The translations under genes and the position numbers were made by a program. The notes beneath the pieces are model-generated. The model saw nothing but the letters and a program-made list of their open reading frames with translations. It was not told the origin of the DNA and ran no database searches. This document shows positions 8,310 to 16,771 of a DNA stretch of 31,438 nucleotides, piece after piece (positions within the stretch are counted from its first letter, which is position 1; each line of letters starts with the position of its first letter). Origin of the DNA: a virus; IMG/VR virus record IMGVR_UViG_3300047508_000093, positions 1 to 31,438 of that record. One strand, written 5' to 3'.

Positions 8310-11110
8310 CAGTACACCGCTGCATTAGCGAACCACGCACCGCCAGCATTCCCACCCCACTCCAAGAACGCGACGATAGCTTCCTTGCGCGGACCCGCAG
8401 CGAAGTTCGGAACGATACCCAGCGGCCACACGACAGAAGCAGGGAAAGTGATCGTGCCCCCTTGCGTGTTGTAGAAGTAGAGCTTCAGCATCGGCCCATA
8501 GATGTCGAAGTTGCTGAATGACAAAGTGAGATTGCCCACGACCTGAATCGCCTGCACCATCCCGCTCTGCCAGTTGATGGTGAGTGCGCCGCTCTGCGCC
8601 CCCAAGCCAAGTGCCGACGACTGAATCTGCCCCGGCACGAGCACTTGCGCAGTGAGCGCCTTGGTCGTCTTGTTGAACGTGAACGACCCGTCGCCCGCAG
8701 GCGCACCCGCATCGTTGTAGATGACCTGTGTGTTGGCACCACCAACCGGACCCACCGCACCCTGTGGACCCTGCGCGCCAGCAGCACCCTGCGCGCCGCC
8801 CGCACCTGCTGCACCTTGGTTACCTTGTGGTCCTGTCCCGCCTGCTGCGCCCTGCGGTCCTTGCGAACCTGCGCCACCCGCTGCACCTTGCGGTCCAGTT
8901 CCACCCGCCGCACCTGCTGCACCCTGCGGACCCTGCGGGCCTGCAACAGTCGATGCTGCACCTTGCGGCCCAGCCGGTCCCTGCGCTCCCTGCGCGCCCG
9001 TGCCACCGACGAACTCGACCCACTGCTTCGACGTACCGTCGTCGAAGAGAATGAACGTGCGACCGTTGTCGGTATCCCACCACGCCGCACCGACCGGCGT
9101 CGTCGATGTCGACGGTGCCGTTGCTGCGATGATGAACAGCGACGGACCCTGTGCGCCTTGCGGTCCCTGCGGTCCTAGCCCCTGCGTACCCTGCGGTCCC
9201 TGCGGACCCGCTGCGCCCTGCGCGCCTGCACCAACGGCACCCTGCACACCTTGCGTACCCTGTGGTCCCTGCACGCCTGCACCACCCTGCGCGCCCGGTA
9301 CACCCTGAAAGCCGGTACCCGTCTGTCCCTGCGGTCCCTGCGGGCCAGCACCACCCTGCGCGCCAGCACCACCCTGCGGACCGGTATTACCTTGCGGACC
9401 CGCTGTCCCGACTCCCGTTGTACCTTGCGGTCCCTGCGGGCCTGCTACACCCTGCGCACCGGGATTACCCGCTGGTCCTTGTGGTCCAGTTTCGCCAAGA
9501 GGGCCGGGTTCGCCGTCCGGGCCTTGGAAGCCCATATCGCCATCAGCACCCTGCACGCCTTGCGGACCGGGAATCGTCGAAGCAGCACCTTGCGCACCTT
9601 GGAAACCCTGCGGACCCTGCACACCTTGGTAGCCCTGCGCACCGGCACCGCCCTGCGAACCCTGCACACCCTGCGGGCCTTGTATACCCGCACCGACAGC
9701 GCCCTGCACACCTTGCGGACCCTGCGGGCCTTGCGCGGCTGCACCACCTGCTATGCCTTGCGTGCCCTGAAATCCCTGTGGTCCTTGCGGCCCCGTTGCT
9801 CCGACTGCCCCGCCCGACTTAATCAGTACAGCAACTTTGGCGTTGTTCTGCATCGTGCCGGTGCCGCCGAAGTTCACGAACTCGACTGGCACCGTCAAGA
9901 AGTCGGCCATCTCGTTACCGGGACCGGTCTTCCTCCACGTCTGGTAGTTGTAGGAAAAGTCCGCGTCCTGAACGATGAACTCGTCTTCGATCTCGGTGAT
10001 GCGGAAGTAGGCGAGCGCGTCGAAGCCGTCCTCGGTCAGCCGGTCGAAGACGAGGTTCGTCGCTGCCTGCTGGTTGGCGTTGTCCCAACGCATCTTCCCC
10101 GAGCCGGGATCGGCAAGGCTGACCCCCTGCGTGTCAGCCCGATAGAAGAAGACGTTGGACGACGAACCCGTCAATCCTTGGAAGCCCTGCGGCCCGGTGT
10201 CGCCTTGGAATCCCTGCGCACCCGTAACGGATGCACCTTGCGGCCCAGCATCGCCCTGCGGACCAACGTAACCCTGCGGCCCGCCAGCGCCCTGCGGGCC
10301 TTGCGCGCCTTGCGTGCCGACATCGCCCTGCGGTCCCTGCGGGCCTGTCAAACCCTGCGGACCCGCTACGGTTGAGTCCGCACCTTGTGGTCCCGGCGAA
10401 CCCTGCACACCATGCGCGCCCTCCGGTCCCTGCGCGCCCTGCACCCCCGGCGCACCTGCACCCTGCACACCTTGCGGACCCTGCGCACCCAGCAGCCCTG
10501 CTGTGCCCTGCGGTCCTTGCGGACCTTGCGCACCGATGAACTCGACCCACTGCTTCGAGTTGCCATCGTCAAAGAGGATGAACGTACGCCCGTTATCCGT
10601 ATCCCACCAAGCTGCACCAACCGGTGTGGTTACGGTCGACGGCGCGTTCGCGGCGACGATGAAGAGCGATGGACCTTGCGGACCCTGAGCACCCTGCGGG
10701 CCGGTGCCACCGGAACCTTGTGCGCCTTGCGGGCCGGGCGCGCCTTGCGCACCGGTACCCGGCGGTCCCTGCACACCGGACACGCCCTGCGGCCCAGCTA
10801 CGGTTGACGCGACACCTTGCGCGCCCTGCGGACCTTGCGGGCCGACAAGACCCTGCGGGCCTTGCGCGCCGACCGAACCCTGCGTGCCCTGCGCGCCGAC
10901 GTTGCCCTGCGCGCCGACATCGCCCTGCGGCCCCGTTGTACCGATGCCTACCGGGCCTTGCGCGCCCTGTGGGCCGGTAACGCTGACACCCTGCGACCCC
11001 TGTGGGCCTTGCGCGCCCCGCGCGCCCTGCGGCCCGCGTACCGCCTCGACAATGACGACTGTCGGTGGCGGTATCTCAGGAATTGCTACCGAGAGGGTGT
11101 CATCGGGCAT
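8309..11110 (-). CDS. Collagen-like fibre protein 2 (large, with duplicated internal module)
   Basis: 933 residues from ATG at 11110, one base after the upstream stop. An in-frame TTG at 11155 would add 15 residues but has no ribosome site and overlaps the upstream gene by 44 nt, so ATG is preferred, although its own ribosome site is weak. Order: short N-terminal anchor (1-25, [18 protein letters not shown]), collagen tract I (26-147), module A1 (148-194, [18 protein letters not shown]), tract II (195-315), a folded middle domain (316-435, containing [19 protein letters not shown]), tract III (436-656), module A2 (657-704), tract IV (705-791), and a C-terminal beta domain (792-933, ending WFANAAVY). 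The 'WWDTDNGR...FDDG.SKQWVEF' module is recurrent in phage tail proteins. A long surface fibre is expected. Confidence 0.85.
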   Translation of the reverse strand: MPDDTLSVAIPEIPPPTVVIVEAVRGPQGARGAQGPQGSQGVSVTGPQGAQGPVGIGTTGPQGDVGAQGNVGAQGTQGSVGAQGPQGLVGPQGPQGAQGVASTVAGPQGVSGVQGPPGTGAQGAPGPQGAQGSGGTGPQGAQGPQGPSLFIVAANAPSTVTTPVGAAWWDTDNGRTFILFDDGNSKQWVEFIGAQGPQGPQGTAGLLGAQGPQGVQGAGAPGVQGAQGPEGAHGVQGSPGPQGADSTVAGPQGLTGPQGPQGDVGTQGAQGPQGAGGPQGYVGPQGDAGPQGASVTGAQGFQGDTGPQGFQGLTGSSSNVFFYRADTQGVSLADPGSGKMRWDNANQQAATNLVFDRLTEDGFDALAYFRITEIEDEFIVQDADFSYNYQTWRKTGPGNEMADFLTVPVEFVNFGGTGTMQNNAKVAVLIKSGGAVGATGPQGPQGFQGTQGIAGGAAAQGPQGPQGVQGAVGAGIQGPQGVQGSQGGAGAQGYQGVQGPQGFQGAQGAASTIPGPQGVQGADGDMGFQGPDGEPGPLGETGPQGPAGNPGAQGVAGPQGPQGTTGVGTAGPQGNTGPQGGAGAQGGAGPQGPQGQTGTGFQGVPGAQGGAGVQGPQGTQGVQGAVGAGAQGAAGPQGPQGTQGLGPQGPQGAQGPSLFIIAATAPSTSTTPVGAAWWDTDNGRTFILFDDGTSKQWVEFVGGTGAQGAQGPAGPQGAASTVAGPQGPQGAAGAAGGTGPQGAAGGAGSQGPQGAAGGTGPQGNQGAAGAGGAQGAAGAQGPQGAVGPVGGANTQVIYNDAGAPAGDGSFTFNKTTKALTAQVLVPGQIQSSALGLGAQSGALTINWQSGMVQAIQVVGNLTLSFSNFDIYGPMLKLYFYNTQGGTITFPASVVWPLGIVPNFAAGPRKEAIVAFLEWGGNAGGAWFANAAVY
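8999..9142 (-). repeat. Module A2, copy of the WWDTDNGR domain
   Basis: Encodes about 48 residues nearly identical to the module encoded at 10529-10669. The shared core is [18 protein letters not shown] then SKQWVEF; differences are conservative (FIV to FII, ANAPST to ATAPST, GN to GT). Confidence 0.85.
10529..10669 (-). repeat. Module A1, copy of the WWDTDNGR domain
   Basis: Encodes about 47 residues matching the module at 8999-9142, about 1.5 kb away in the same reading frame. Evidence of duplication inside one fibre gene. Confidence 0.85.
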
Positions 11111-11111
11111 T

Positions 11112-11426
11112 TCAAGCTGTCGTGCCTTCTCCGAGAAGGTCGAAGGCACGTCCAACGACGAGCGGCGCGAACTGCTCGCCGACCTTCTGCTTGATGAGCG
11201 CCACGTCCTCTGCCTTCAGGTCATGCACGCCCCCGCCGCCAATCTTGAGCGCGAGCGAATAATATTTGTACTTCACCTGCGCATCCTTCTCTTCGGTCGC
11301 GCGCAGCAGCGCCTCGCTCGCGACCCACGCGAGTGTGGCTGGCTGACTCACACCATTCGCATCGGCTGGCTGCATCAGCGGCGAGTCGTTGAGGTTCAAA
11401 AGAATTGCGGAAAAGTCGATCTTCAC
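11112..11426 (-). CDS. Small virion-module protein of unknown function (104 aa)
   Basis: Starts with GTG at 11426, overlapping the upstream stop as GTGA. The longer open frame reaching 11765 has no ribosome site and would cover all of the upstream gene. The sequence [17 protein letters not shown], then [25 protein letters not shown] and a C-terminal [21 protein letters not shown] is the style of small tail-assembly-associated phage proteins: one copy of an alpha/beta fold with a 'D-V-A-L-I-K' helix. It is tightly placed between another small protein and the large collagen fibre, which suggests a fibre chaperone or tail-assembly helper (inference only). Confidence 0.7.
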   Translation of the reverse strand: MKIDFSAILLNLNDSPLMQPADANGVSQPATLAWVASEALLRATEEKDAQVKYKYYSLALKIGGGGVHDLKAEDVALIKQKVGEQFAPLVVGRAFDLLGEGTTA

Positions 11427-11662
11427 TTTTTCTTGCCCTCCGGTTTCGGTTCGGTGCTGATGCCCACTGGGGGCAGTTCGTTGGCAACTTGCACCGCCTT
11501 CGTCTGTTCCCACCCGCGTGTAGTGTTCTGGATGTAAAGCGCGACATCCTTTTCGATGTCCTCCACCGTTGCCGGTCCCTCCAGTCCGAGCTTCGCGCCG
11601 AACGCGTTGGCCACGCGCTCGATGTCGGACGGCAGTTCGATAATCATCTTCAGGTCCATCAT
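11423..11662 (-). CDS. Small hypothetical protein (79 aa)
   Basis: Follows the 568-aa fibre gene by 6 nt. AAGGAG overlaps the upstream TAA, and two ATG codons follow in tandem (11662 and 11659); the second is better spaced (5 nt from the GGAG core). The sequence is acidic-amphipathic: [20 protein letters not shown], then [19 protein letters not shown] and a Lys-rich tail ending PEGKKK. No membrane segment or catalytic motif. It forms a translationally coupled pair with the next gene (GTGA). Unrecognised; probably virion assembly. Confidence 0.7.
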   Translation of the reverse strand: MMDLKMIIELPSDIERVANAFGAKLGLEGPATVEDIEKDVALYIQNTTRGWEQTKAVQVANELPPVGISTEPKPEGKKK

Positions 11663-11668
11663 TTCTCC

Positions 11669-13375
11669 TTATGGTGCAACGTTGACCACGCCGCCGTTGT
11701 TCCACAGCGTGCCGGACGGCAAGCCTGTTACTGCGGTGGGCAGAACCGTCGTGATCCTGCGGCACTTCAAATCGGCGGGCGTACCCACGGTACCGTTATT
11801 GATTTCCAGTACACCGGCAGCGGTGCGATTGATCGCGACATCCACGCTGTTCAGATGGACAGCCGGACCCCACCAAAGCTGAAATGGCCCGAGTCCCATG
11901 CCTGCGTGACCGCTCGACCCGATCACCGCATAGTACGTTCCCGGTTGATCTTTCCGCCCGAAATAGGTGCCGCCCGATGTTCCACTCAACACGCCCGAGT
12001 AAACGGAGCCATCATCCAGAATCAAATTGCGCAGCCATAGATCGCGGAACTGCCCCGGCGTACCGTTGTTGATTTCGATGACGCCTGCGGCGTTGCGAGT
12101 GAATCCGGTGTCGAGCGGATTGTCGGAATTATTGCCTGCGGCGTTACTCGCCCACGCGAATCCGCAATCCGCGCCGAGCCTGAAACCCATGCCGAACTGA
12201 GCACGCCTTACTCCATCGAACACCACATCGAACGAAGATTGCGTCGTGTTAATGCGCAGCGCCACCCGCTTGTCTGAAGCATTGTTCACTTCGAGAATGC
12301 CTGCGGCGTTGCGTTGAAGCGCAATATCCTTCGTTTGCCCCGGCGTCCACTGGGCGTTCGACCACGCCATGCTCGAATTCGATGCCAGTGCAATATCGAC
12401 CACGCCACCCGTAACAGAAAGTCCTAGAGCGGTGATCGGGGCATAATTCGAGACTAGCGCATTCACTACGCGGACGCCGCCCCCGGTGTCTTGCAAGCGC
12501 GCACCCGTCGTTGGCGATCCGAGAAAAAGATCGCGCACGATCAGATCGCGATACTGTCCCGCGCCACCGTTGTTGATTTCGAGCACGCCTGCGGTGTTAC
12601 GCCCGAGTCCAATATCGAAAATTGTCGACACAACATCCTGCGCATTGCCCCATTGCAGCACCACGTCCGACGCAAGTTGCAATCCCCACGCGCCGAACAT
12701 CGCCATGCGTTTCGAGTTGGCGCGAATGATGACCGCGTTCGGTGCGCTGAGTATCGCCTCGTTGCCGGGAGTCGCGTTGGCGAACACGATAGCGTTGACC
12801 GACTGACTGCCACCTTGCACAGTGATCGACTTCGCAATCACCGGATCAGGAAACGTCACGACGTTCGTCAGTGGATTGACCGTGAACACATCGCGCCCTA
12901 GGATGATGTTCATCATCCCGATGTAACCGTTTGTGAACGCGCCGTTATCGGCGTAGTTGCCGCCCGCGTAGAGCGCTGCCACGCCGTAGTACTCGGTCGG
13001 TGCGTTGGGGTTCTGAACACCGATTTGCAGCGCGCCGCCACCATCCTTAGTGGTCGGATCGACGACCGAATTGGAATACAGCGTGCCGGTGCAGTCGAAG
13101 TCGCCGTCGAGGAACAGCGTCGCCCAATTCGGCGAGTCGACCGGGTAGGTGTCCTCGACGAAGCGCAGCTTGTTGCTGCCGACGATGTCACCAGCCGCGT
13201 TGGCGAAGATGACCTGTCCCGGCAACGCGACAATGTCGGTGCCACCGCCACCGGGAGTGGCGATCAGGACGGTGGGTGGTGCCGCAGGCGGCGTGATGAC
13301 GACCGCGCCGCCGGGCTGGAAAACGAGAACAACCTCGTTACTCGCGACCTCCTGCACCACTACGAGATCGGTCAT
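11669..13375 (-). CDS. Tail fibre / virion surface protein with beta-repeat modules
   Basis: 568 residues; ATG at 13375 overlaps the upstream stop as ATGA. The N-terminus (MTDLVVVQEVASNEVVLVFQ) and a Pro-rich linker (28-45) lead into a beta-helix-like body. The phrase R-N-x-A-G-V-L-E-I-N-N-G followed by a hydrophobic strand and R-D-L appears four times: about 253-281, 349-375, 422-450 and 512-540. Each copy is preceded by a D-(I/T/V)-(G/A) strand. The C-terminus, AVTGLPSGTLWNNGGVVNVA, is a common phage fibre end motif. Such proteins form trimeric shafts and tips. The position next to the neck genes suggests a fibre or appendage protein. Confidence 0.8.
   Translation of the reverse strand: MTDLVVVQEVASNEVVLVFQPGGAVVITPPAAPPTVLIATPGGGGTDIVALPGQVIFANAAGDIVGSNKLRFVEDTYPVDSPNWATLFLDGDFDCTGTLYSNSVVDPTTKDGGGALQIGVQNPNAPTEYYGVAALYAGGNYADNGAFTNGYIGMMNIILGRDVFTVNPLTNVVTFPDPVIAKSITVQGGSQSVNAIVFANATPGNEAILSAPNAVIIRANSKRMAMFGAWGLQLASDVVLQWGNAQDVVSTIFDIGLGRNTAGVLEINNGGAGQYRDLIVRDLFLGSPTTGARLQDTGGGVRVVNALVSNYAPITALGLSVTGGVVDIALASNSSMAWSNAQWTPGQTKDIALQRNAAGILEVNNASDKRVALRINTTQSSFDVVFDGVRRAQFGMGFRLGADCGFAWASNAAGNNSDNPLDTGFTRNAAGVIEINNGTPGQFRDLWLRNLILDDGSVYSGVLSGTSGGTYFGRKDQPGTYYAVIGSSGHAGMGLGPFQLWWGPAVHLNSVDVAINRTAAGVLEINNGTVGTPADLKCRRITTVLPTAVTGLPSGTLWNNGGVVNVAP
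11756..12619 (-). repeat. Four RNxAGVLEINNG beta-repeat modules
   Basis: Four related segments encode RN(T/A)AG(V/I)(L/I)E(I/V)NNG; the fourth has RTAAGVLEINNG. Spacing is 60-96 residues, so they are modules embedded in variable sequence and not simple tandem repeats. Confidence 0.8.
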
Positions 13376-13791
13376 GGCTGGGCATCGACCGTGACTGCGA
13401 TATCGACGGTGACCTGCCCTTCGAGTAGGCGATCTTCAGTTCCGTCGGGGTTGTAACACTTCAAGTCCCAGAAGCCGTCCTTGGTGACGGCGTCGGTCTT
13501 CTCGTCCGGCACGACGCATACGACGTTGCCATCCGCATCGGCACTGATGCCGCCATCCAAGTCCTCGCTGGTAATGGTGAAGATTTCTTCGCCGGTAGGC
13601 TTCTTCGATTTGCGCATCTGCAACCGAAACTTGCAGCCGGTGAAGTCGCGCCCAACGTCAATCTGCTGATTCCCGTCGGCGTCGAGAATCGCATCACCGT
13701 TAGCGTCGACCAGCAAAGTCCCGAACTGGAACTTCGGAAAGCGAAACGTCGCTCCCTGCTCCAGCGTGATGTTGTAAACAGCAGCGGCCAT
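13372..13791 (-). CDS. Small phage virion-module protein (139 aa)
   Basis: ATG at 13791 overlaps the upstream stop as TAATG; the longer open frame to 13920 has no ribosome site and runs through the upstream gene. It opens MAAAVYNITLEQGATFRFPK, followed by DFTGCKFRLQMRKSK. This 'N-I-T-x-E-Q-G-A-T-F ... D-x-T-G-x-x-x-R-x-Q-x-R' pattern is a recurrent small phage protein found beside fibre genes. The remainder is beta-rich and includes FWDLKCYNPDGTEDRLLEG, as in a single beta-sandwich domain. It shares ATGA with the following fibre gene. Possible fibre-attachment or baseplate component; function unknown. Confidence 0.75.
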   Translation of the reverse strand: MAAAVYNITLEQGATFRFPKFQFGTLLVDANGDAILDADGNQQIDVGRDFTGCKFRLQMRKSKKPTGEEIFTITSEDLDGGISADADGNVVCVVPDEKTDAVTKDGFWDLKCYNPDGTEDRLLEGQVTVDIAVTVDAQP

Positions 13792-14435
13792 TACCAGTAC
13801 CTGCGAAGGTGGACTGAGATTGGCGCTCGCGTCTGCCCCTGATTCACATGCGCGCGAGCGTTCGCACAATCGGACAAGAACTGCTTGCGATACATCAATG
13901 CTGCCTTCAGGTCGGTCCACTGCTGATTCTGTATCGCCATCAGCTTCGACGCCGCGCCCCGCGCGATCTCCTCCGCGTAGTCCTCGAACACGTAGTCGAT
14001 GACGCTGGTGGATTTGCGCGTCGGCGCAAACGCGAGAAGCCCAGTCAACGCGTCGGTGACCCCCTTATCGGGTTTCGGCACCAGCGTGACCTCGTTGGGA
14101 TTGAGCATCGTGAATACGGTGGGTGTACCAGAAGCCCGCATCCAGTCACGCGAATAACGCGCCGCAATCTCGGACACCGACTTCTTCATCAAGCGACGCT
14201 CGTCGTAGTACAGGTCCACGACGTGAGCGAGATTCGTACCGGTCGGCACGTCGAGTTCGTACACCGGCTCGCCTTGAATCGAGTCGATGGGGTCTATCGG
14301 CTCCTGCCAGATCAGCGACTCCTTGCAGAACTCGATGCAGGCGTCGCGGACAGCCTGCTCCGCTACTGGGTCCGCTACGTGCGGGACAAGCGGAATCAGG
14401 TAGGGGAAGAAGGTCGAGTACGCGACATTCGCCAT
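13791..14435 (-). CDS. Neck / head-tail adaptor-like protein
   Basis: 214 residues. ATG at 14435 overlaps the previous stop as TAATG. The N-terminus FFPYLIPLVPHVADPVAEQAVRD continuing with ACIEFCKESLIWQEPIDPI is a characteristic opening of a podoviral family placed beside tail-tube/gateway proteins ('...LP-x-V-P-x-x-x-D-P-x-A-x-x-A-I-R-D-A-x-I-E-F-C'). A helical C-terminus (DYVFEDYAEEIARGAASKLM, then YRKQFLSDCANARAHVNQG) agrees with gp11-like helical adaptors. Its location next to a DUF6682-type protein, downstream of the capsid gene, supports a connector role. The exact subunit (gateway versus tail completion) cannot be decided by eye. Confidence 0.7.
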   Translation of the reverse strand: MANVAYSTFFPYLIPLVPHVADPVAEQAVRDACIEFCKESLIWQEPIDPIDSIQGEPVYELDVPTGTNLAHVVDLYYDERRLMKKSVSEIAARYSRDWMRASGTPTVFTMLNPNEVTLVPKPDKGVTDALTGLLAFAPTRKSTSVIDYVFEDYAEEIARGAASKLMAIQNQQWTDLKAALMYRKQFLSDCANARAHVNQGQTRAPISVHLRRYW

Positions 14436-15109
14436 TACTTCTGCGTAGCAGGAATGTTCGGGTTGAACCCGCCAAGCGCCTGCATTGGCGATGTCACTGT
14501 TTCCGCCGTGACCTTGGCACCGAGGAGCGTCATGAACTGACCGTAGTACGCCGTCGCTTGCGCGGCGTTCGCCGCGTACTCCGCGTCCTTGCTGTACGCG
14601 CGGTACAGGATGTAGTTGATGAGCGCCGTCGCATACACGTCGTCGATCAGGATGGGTACAGTCTCAGTTATGTCCGCAGGCGAGGCAGCGTAAACGAGGT
14701 CCACGTTGACAGCAGCGGGAGTGGTCGTAGCCGGTGGGTAAACGTAGAACGTCCTCGGATCAAGCGGGCTGTACATGTAGTGCTTGATGACGGCAGCAAC
14801 AGCCATCGTGTGCCATCCCGGCGACTGTGCGTCGAGAATCTCGCGTGAGACGACGCGCACGGCTGGGCCGTTCACGTTGCGCGGAATGTCAATCAGCGAG
14901 ACGGCATCGACTGGCAGCGTCTGCTTGGAGCCAAGCACCAACGCAACCGGAACGTGCTTGATGTAGGCGTTCGGCTTGTGGAGAACGATCTCGCGTTCGC
15001 CGTCGTTCAGCCAGCCCAGAAGCTCGGGGCGCGGCCACCGTACGTTGGTTGCGTCCTGAAGGATGATCGAGGCACGGTCGATCAAAGTCGAAGCGATAAT
15101 CGTCGACAT
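14435..15109 (-). CDS. DUF6682-type phage neck / tail-tubular A-like protein
   Basis: 224 residues; ATG at 15109 with GGAGAG 3-5 nt upstream. Recognised by its order of motifs: LIDRASIILQDATNVRWPRP then ELLGWLNDGEREIVLHKPNA, GSKQTLPVDAVSLIDIPRNV, SREILDAQSPGWHTM, TFYVYPP, and LINYILYRAYSKDAEYAANA. This family is common in podoviruses at the position of the adaptor or tail-tubular protein A. The all-helical ends with a central beta region agree with it. It is the first gene after the capsid gene and its hairpin, so it starts the tail part of the operon. Confidence 0.8.
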   Translation of the reverse strand: MSTIIASTLIDRASIILQDATNVRWPRPELLGWLNDGEREIVLHKPNAYIKHVPVALVLGSKQTLPVDAVSLIDIPRNVNGPAVRVVSREILDAQSPGWHTMAVAAVIKHYMYSPLDPRTFYVYPPATTTPAAVNVDLVYAASPADITETVPILIDDVYATALINYILYRAYSKDAEYAANAAQATAYYGQFMTLLGAKVTAETVTSPMQALGGFNPNIPATQK

Positions 15110-15130
15110 GCGCTCTCCGAAAGTGCGGTA

Positions 15131-15156
15131 CCTCTCCCCCAGTAGCGGGGGAGAGG
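15131..15156 (-). terminator. GC-rich hairpin between capsid and neck genes
   Basis: CCTCTCCCCC (15131-15140) and GGGGGAGAGG (15147-15156) are perfectly complementary over 10 bp with a 6-base loop. GGTA/TACC flanks (15127-15130 and 15160-15163) could lengthen the stem. It lies 14 nt after the capsid stop in the leftward transcript. No U-run follows, so it may be a leaky terminator, an mRNA 3' stabiliser or an RNase III site that raises capsid output over tail genes. Confidence 0.7.
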
Positions 15157-15169
15157 ACGTACCGGAATC

Positions 15170-16156
15170 CTAGCCCGCTGCTTGGACTAGGACAACACCT
15201 TCGGGCTTCACGACCTTGCGCCCGTAGACCACGAGGCCGCGAACAAGCTGCCCGAAATCGCTCGGATTCGGGATGCTCTCGACCTTGTTGATCTGGGACG
15301 CGAAGGTCCACGCCGACTTGTGGCCCGCGTACATCGCGTGCCGCTTCAACGCGCTCGCCATCGCGCCGCCGAAGTAGTCCTGTCCCGCCGCGCCTTTCGG
15401 CAGCAGGTTCGACACGTACACGTCGAAGCGGTCAATGCGTCCGATCTTACCGTTGCGCACGATGGACGTTGCGTCGCCCATGAACTGCGCCTGCGCGAGG
15501 TTGGACGACATGAGCATGTTGCGCTCGACCGGCGTGAGGATCAGGAAGCGATCCGACTCGGGCACGTTCTGCTCGTCGAGTGCCGACGCCATCGCGGTGA
15601 TGGTTTGCAGGATGTTGCCCGCAGCCCCACCGGTCAGCGCCAGCGGCGCGAGGTCCGTGCCGAAGTTGTACGACGCCGAGAGCTTTCCGGCGGTCGCGCC
15701 GACGTTCGCCGCATCGCAGCCAGTGACGACCGCTTGCAGGCATTCCGCGTCGACCTTGATCTTCATCTGGTTCGCCGCGTCGGTCGTGAACATGTCCATC
15801 AGGTTCGGCTGGGCTTGGTACTCCAGCACGTCGCTGACGTTCACGCCGAAGTAGTACCCCTTGTCCACCTGAAGCTCGATGGTGCTCGGGGCTGGGACTT
15901 CGTACGTCAGCGTGGTACCAACGCTGTACGCGTTGATGGTGATCGACGGAATGTTGTTGATGATGACCTTGTCGCCCATCGACTTGATGTCACCTTCCCA
16001 GTTGGTGTTCGACACGTCGCCAAACGTCGTAGCTGCGTAGAACTTGACGTTGAGCTTGCTCGACCAGACCGACGGAATGAAGGTGCCCGAGTACGCGGGC
16101 GAGGTATTGAACGGCGCAAGGACGGGGGTTACTGCTGCTGGGGTGACGGTTGCCAT
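15170..16156 (-). CDS. Major capsid protein
   Basis: 328 residues; ATG at 16156 with AGGAGA 7 nt upstream, one of the strongest ribosome sites in the operon. Opening: ATVTPAAVTPVLAPFNTSPA then YSGTFIPSVWSSKLNVKFYA, followed by GDKVIINNIPSITINAYSVG and VDKGYYFGVNVSDVLEYQAQ. This is the layout of HK97-fold capsid proteins of the P22/podovirus type: N-arm, spine helix with 'A-x-x-x-K', and a C-terminal beta region ending KPEGVVLVQA. Context agrees: scaffold-like and small coat-adjacent genes upstream, hairpin and neck genes downstream. No protease is visible nearby, so maturation cleavage is doubtful. Confidence 0.88.
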   Translation of the reverse strand: MATVTPAAVTPVLAPFNTSPAYSGTFIPSVWSSKLNVKFYAATTFGDVSNTNWEGDIKSMGDKVIINNIPSITINAYSVGTTLTYEVPAPSTIELQVDKGYYFGVNVSDVLEYQAQPNLMDMFTTDAANQMKIKVDAECLQAVVTGCDAANVGATAGKLSASYNFGTDLAPLALTGGAAGNILQTITAMASALDEQNVPESDRFLILTPVERNMLMSSNLAQAQFMGDATSIVRNGKIGRIDRFDVYVSNLLPKGAAGQDYFGGAMASALKRHAMYAGHKSAWTFASQINKVESIPNPSDFGQLVRGLVVYGRKVVKPEGVVLVQAAG

Positions 16157-16197
16157 GCTTCTTTCTCCTGATCTGGGTTGGCGTCAGCGCGAGCGGG

Positions 16198-16740
16198 TTA
16201 GGCTTCGGCTGTGGCGGGATGGCGCTTGTTCTTCGCCTTGTGGCGAGCCTCGGCGTCTTCCTCGGCCCTTATCGCCTCGTCCCTTTCCTTGGCTTCCTCC
16301 TCGGCCTTGGCCTTCGCTGCGGCTTCGGCGTCGGCCTTTTCCTTCACCCGCTTGGCAGCGGCTTCCGCTTCCATTTCGGGAGTGCGTACGAGCGGGGGTG
16401 CCGAAGCTGCCGCGCTGAGGTTGACGACCCAGTCGTTGTCCGTCACCGGAACGAACGTGGCCGTGACCAGCAGCGGCACCTCGAAAGGTGCGTCGATGTT
16501 TCCACCTTGGATCGAACCGTTTTCCGGCGGAAAGACCATCGCGGAAGCATCACCCACGACGACCACGGAGAGGGGAGCGCCACCGGCATTGCCGGGAGGA
16601 AGCTGCACCGCCTGTTCGGCTCCCACCGCGCTGACAACCACGAGAGAATTTCCGAGTACGGGAGCGCCGTACTGCGTCGAACCCTTTGCTGTTACGCCTG
16701 TATCACCGCCACGCGATTGAGGAAAACTGGTCCCACCCAT
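16198..16740 (-). CDS. Coat-adjacent virion protein, possible head fibre/decoration
   Basis: 180 residues; ATG at 16740 with AAGGAG about 9 nt upstream. Residues 1-112 are beta-rich: LPPGNAGGAPLSVVVVGDAS, then VFPPENGSIQGGNID. This '..LP..G....VVN.....VYPP.G..IN' pattern is seen in small phage head or decoration proteins. Residues 115-175 are almost pure Ala/Glu/Lys/Arg (EAEAAAKRVKEKADAEAAAK and similar) and should form a long charged helix or coiled coil. The gene lies between scaffold-like and capsid genes. It may decorate the head or act in assembly; I cannot choose. Confidence 0.65.
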   Translation of the reverse strand: MGGTSFPQSRGGDTGVTAKGSTQYGAPVLGNSLVVVSAVGAEQAVQLPPGNAGGAPLSVVVVGDASAMVFPPENGSIQGGNIDAPFEVPLLVTATFVPVTDNDWVVNLSAAASAPPLVRTPEMEAEAAAKRVKEKADAEAAAKAKAEEEAKERDEAIRAEEDAEARHKAKNKRHPATAEA

Positions 16741-16771
16741 AGCCGTCTACTCCTTGTTGGAGCCGCCCCTG

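Larger units (their letters stand above)
8738..11035 (-). repeat. Four collagen-type tracts in fibre 2
   Basis: Gly-X-Y triplets in four blocks (about 122, 121, 221 and 87 residues) separated by globular modules. GPQ, GAQ and GVQ triplets dominate. Charged residues are scarce apart from GDVG, GPDGEPG and GETG patches. The low-complexity DNA is prone to slippage and recombination, so the length may differ between isolates. Confidence 0.9.

Noticed and set aside
8738-11035. Regularly repeated DNA that could be mistaken for a CRISPR array
   Set aside because: Period is 9 bases and follows the reading frame of collagen triplets; no spacer-repeat architecture and no cas genes.
10704-11537. Plus-strand proline/cysteine-rich frames opposite the collagen gene
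   Set aside because: The CGP-rich pattern is the reverse complement of Gly-X-Y codons; not a real protein.
11427-11765. N-terminal extension of the 104-aa gene
   Set aside because: It would fully cover the 79-aa gene, which has a strong site; the GTG at 11426 fits the coupled pattern of the operon.
1-13375. Diversity-generating retroelement (variable repeat in a fibre gene)
   Set aside because: No reverse transcriptase or template repeat in the window; the repeats seen are in-frame structural modules.
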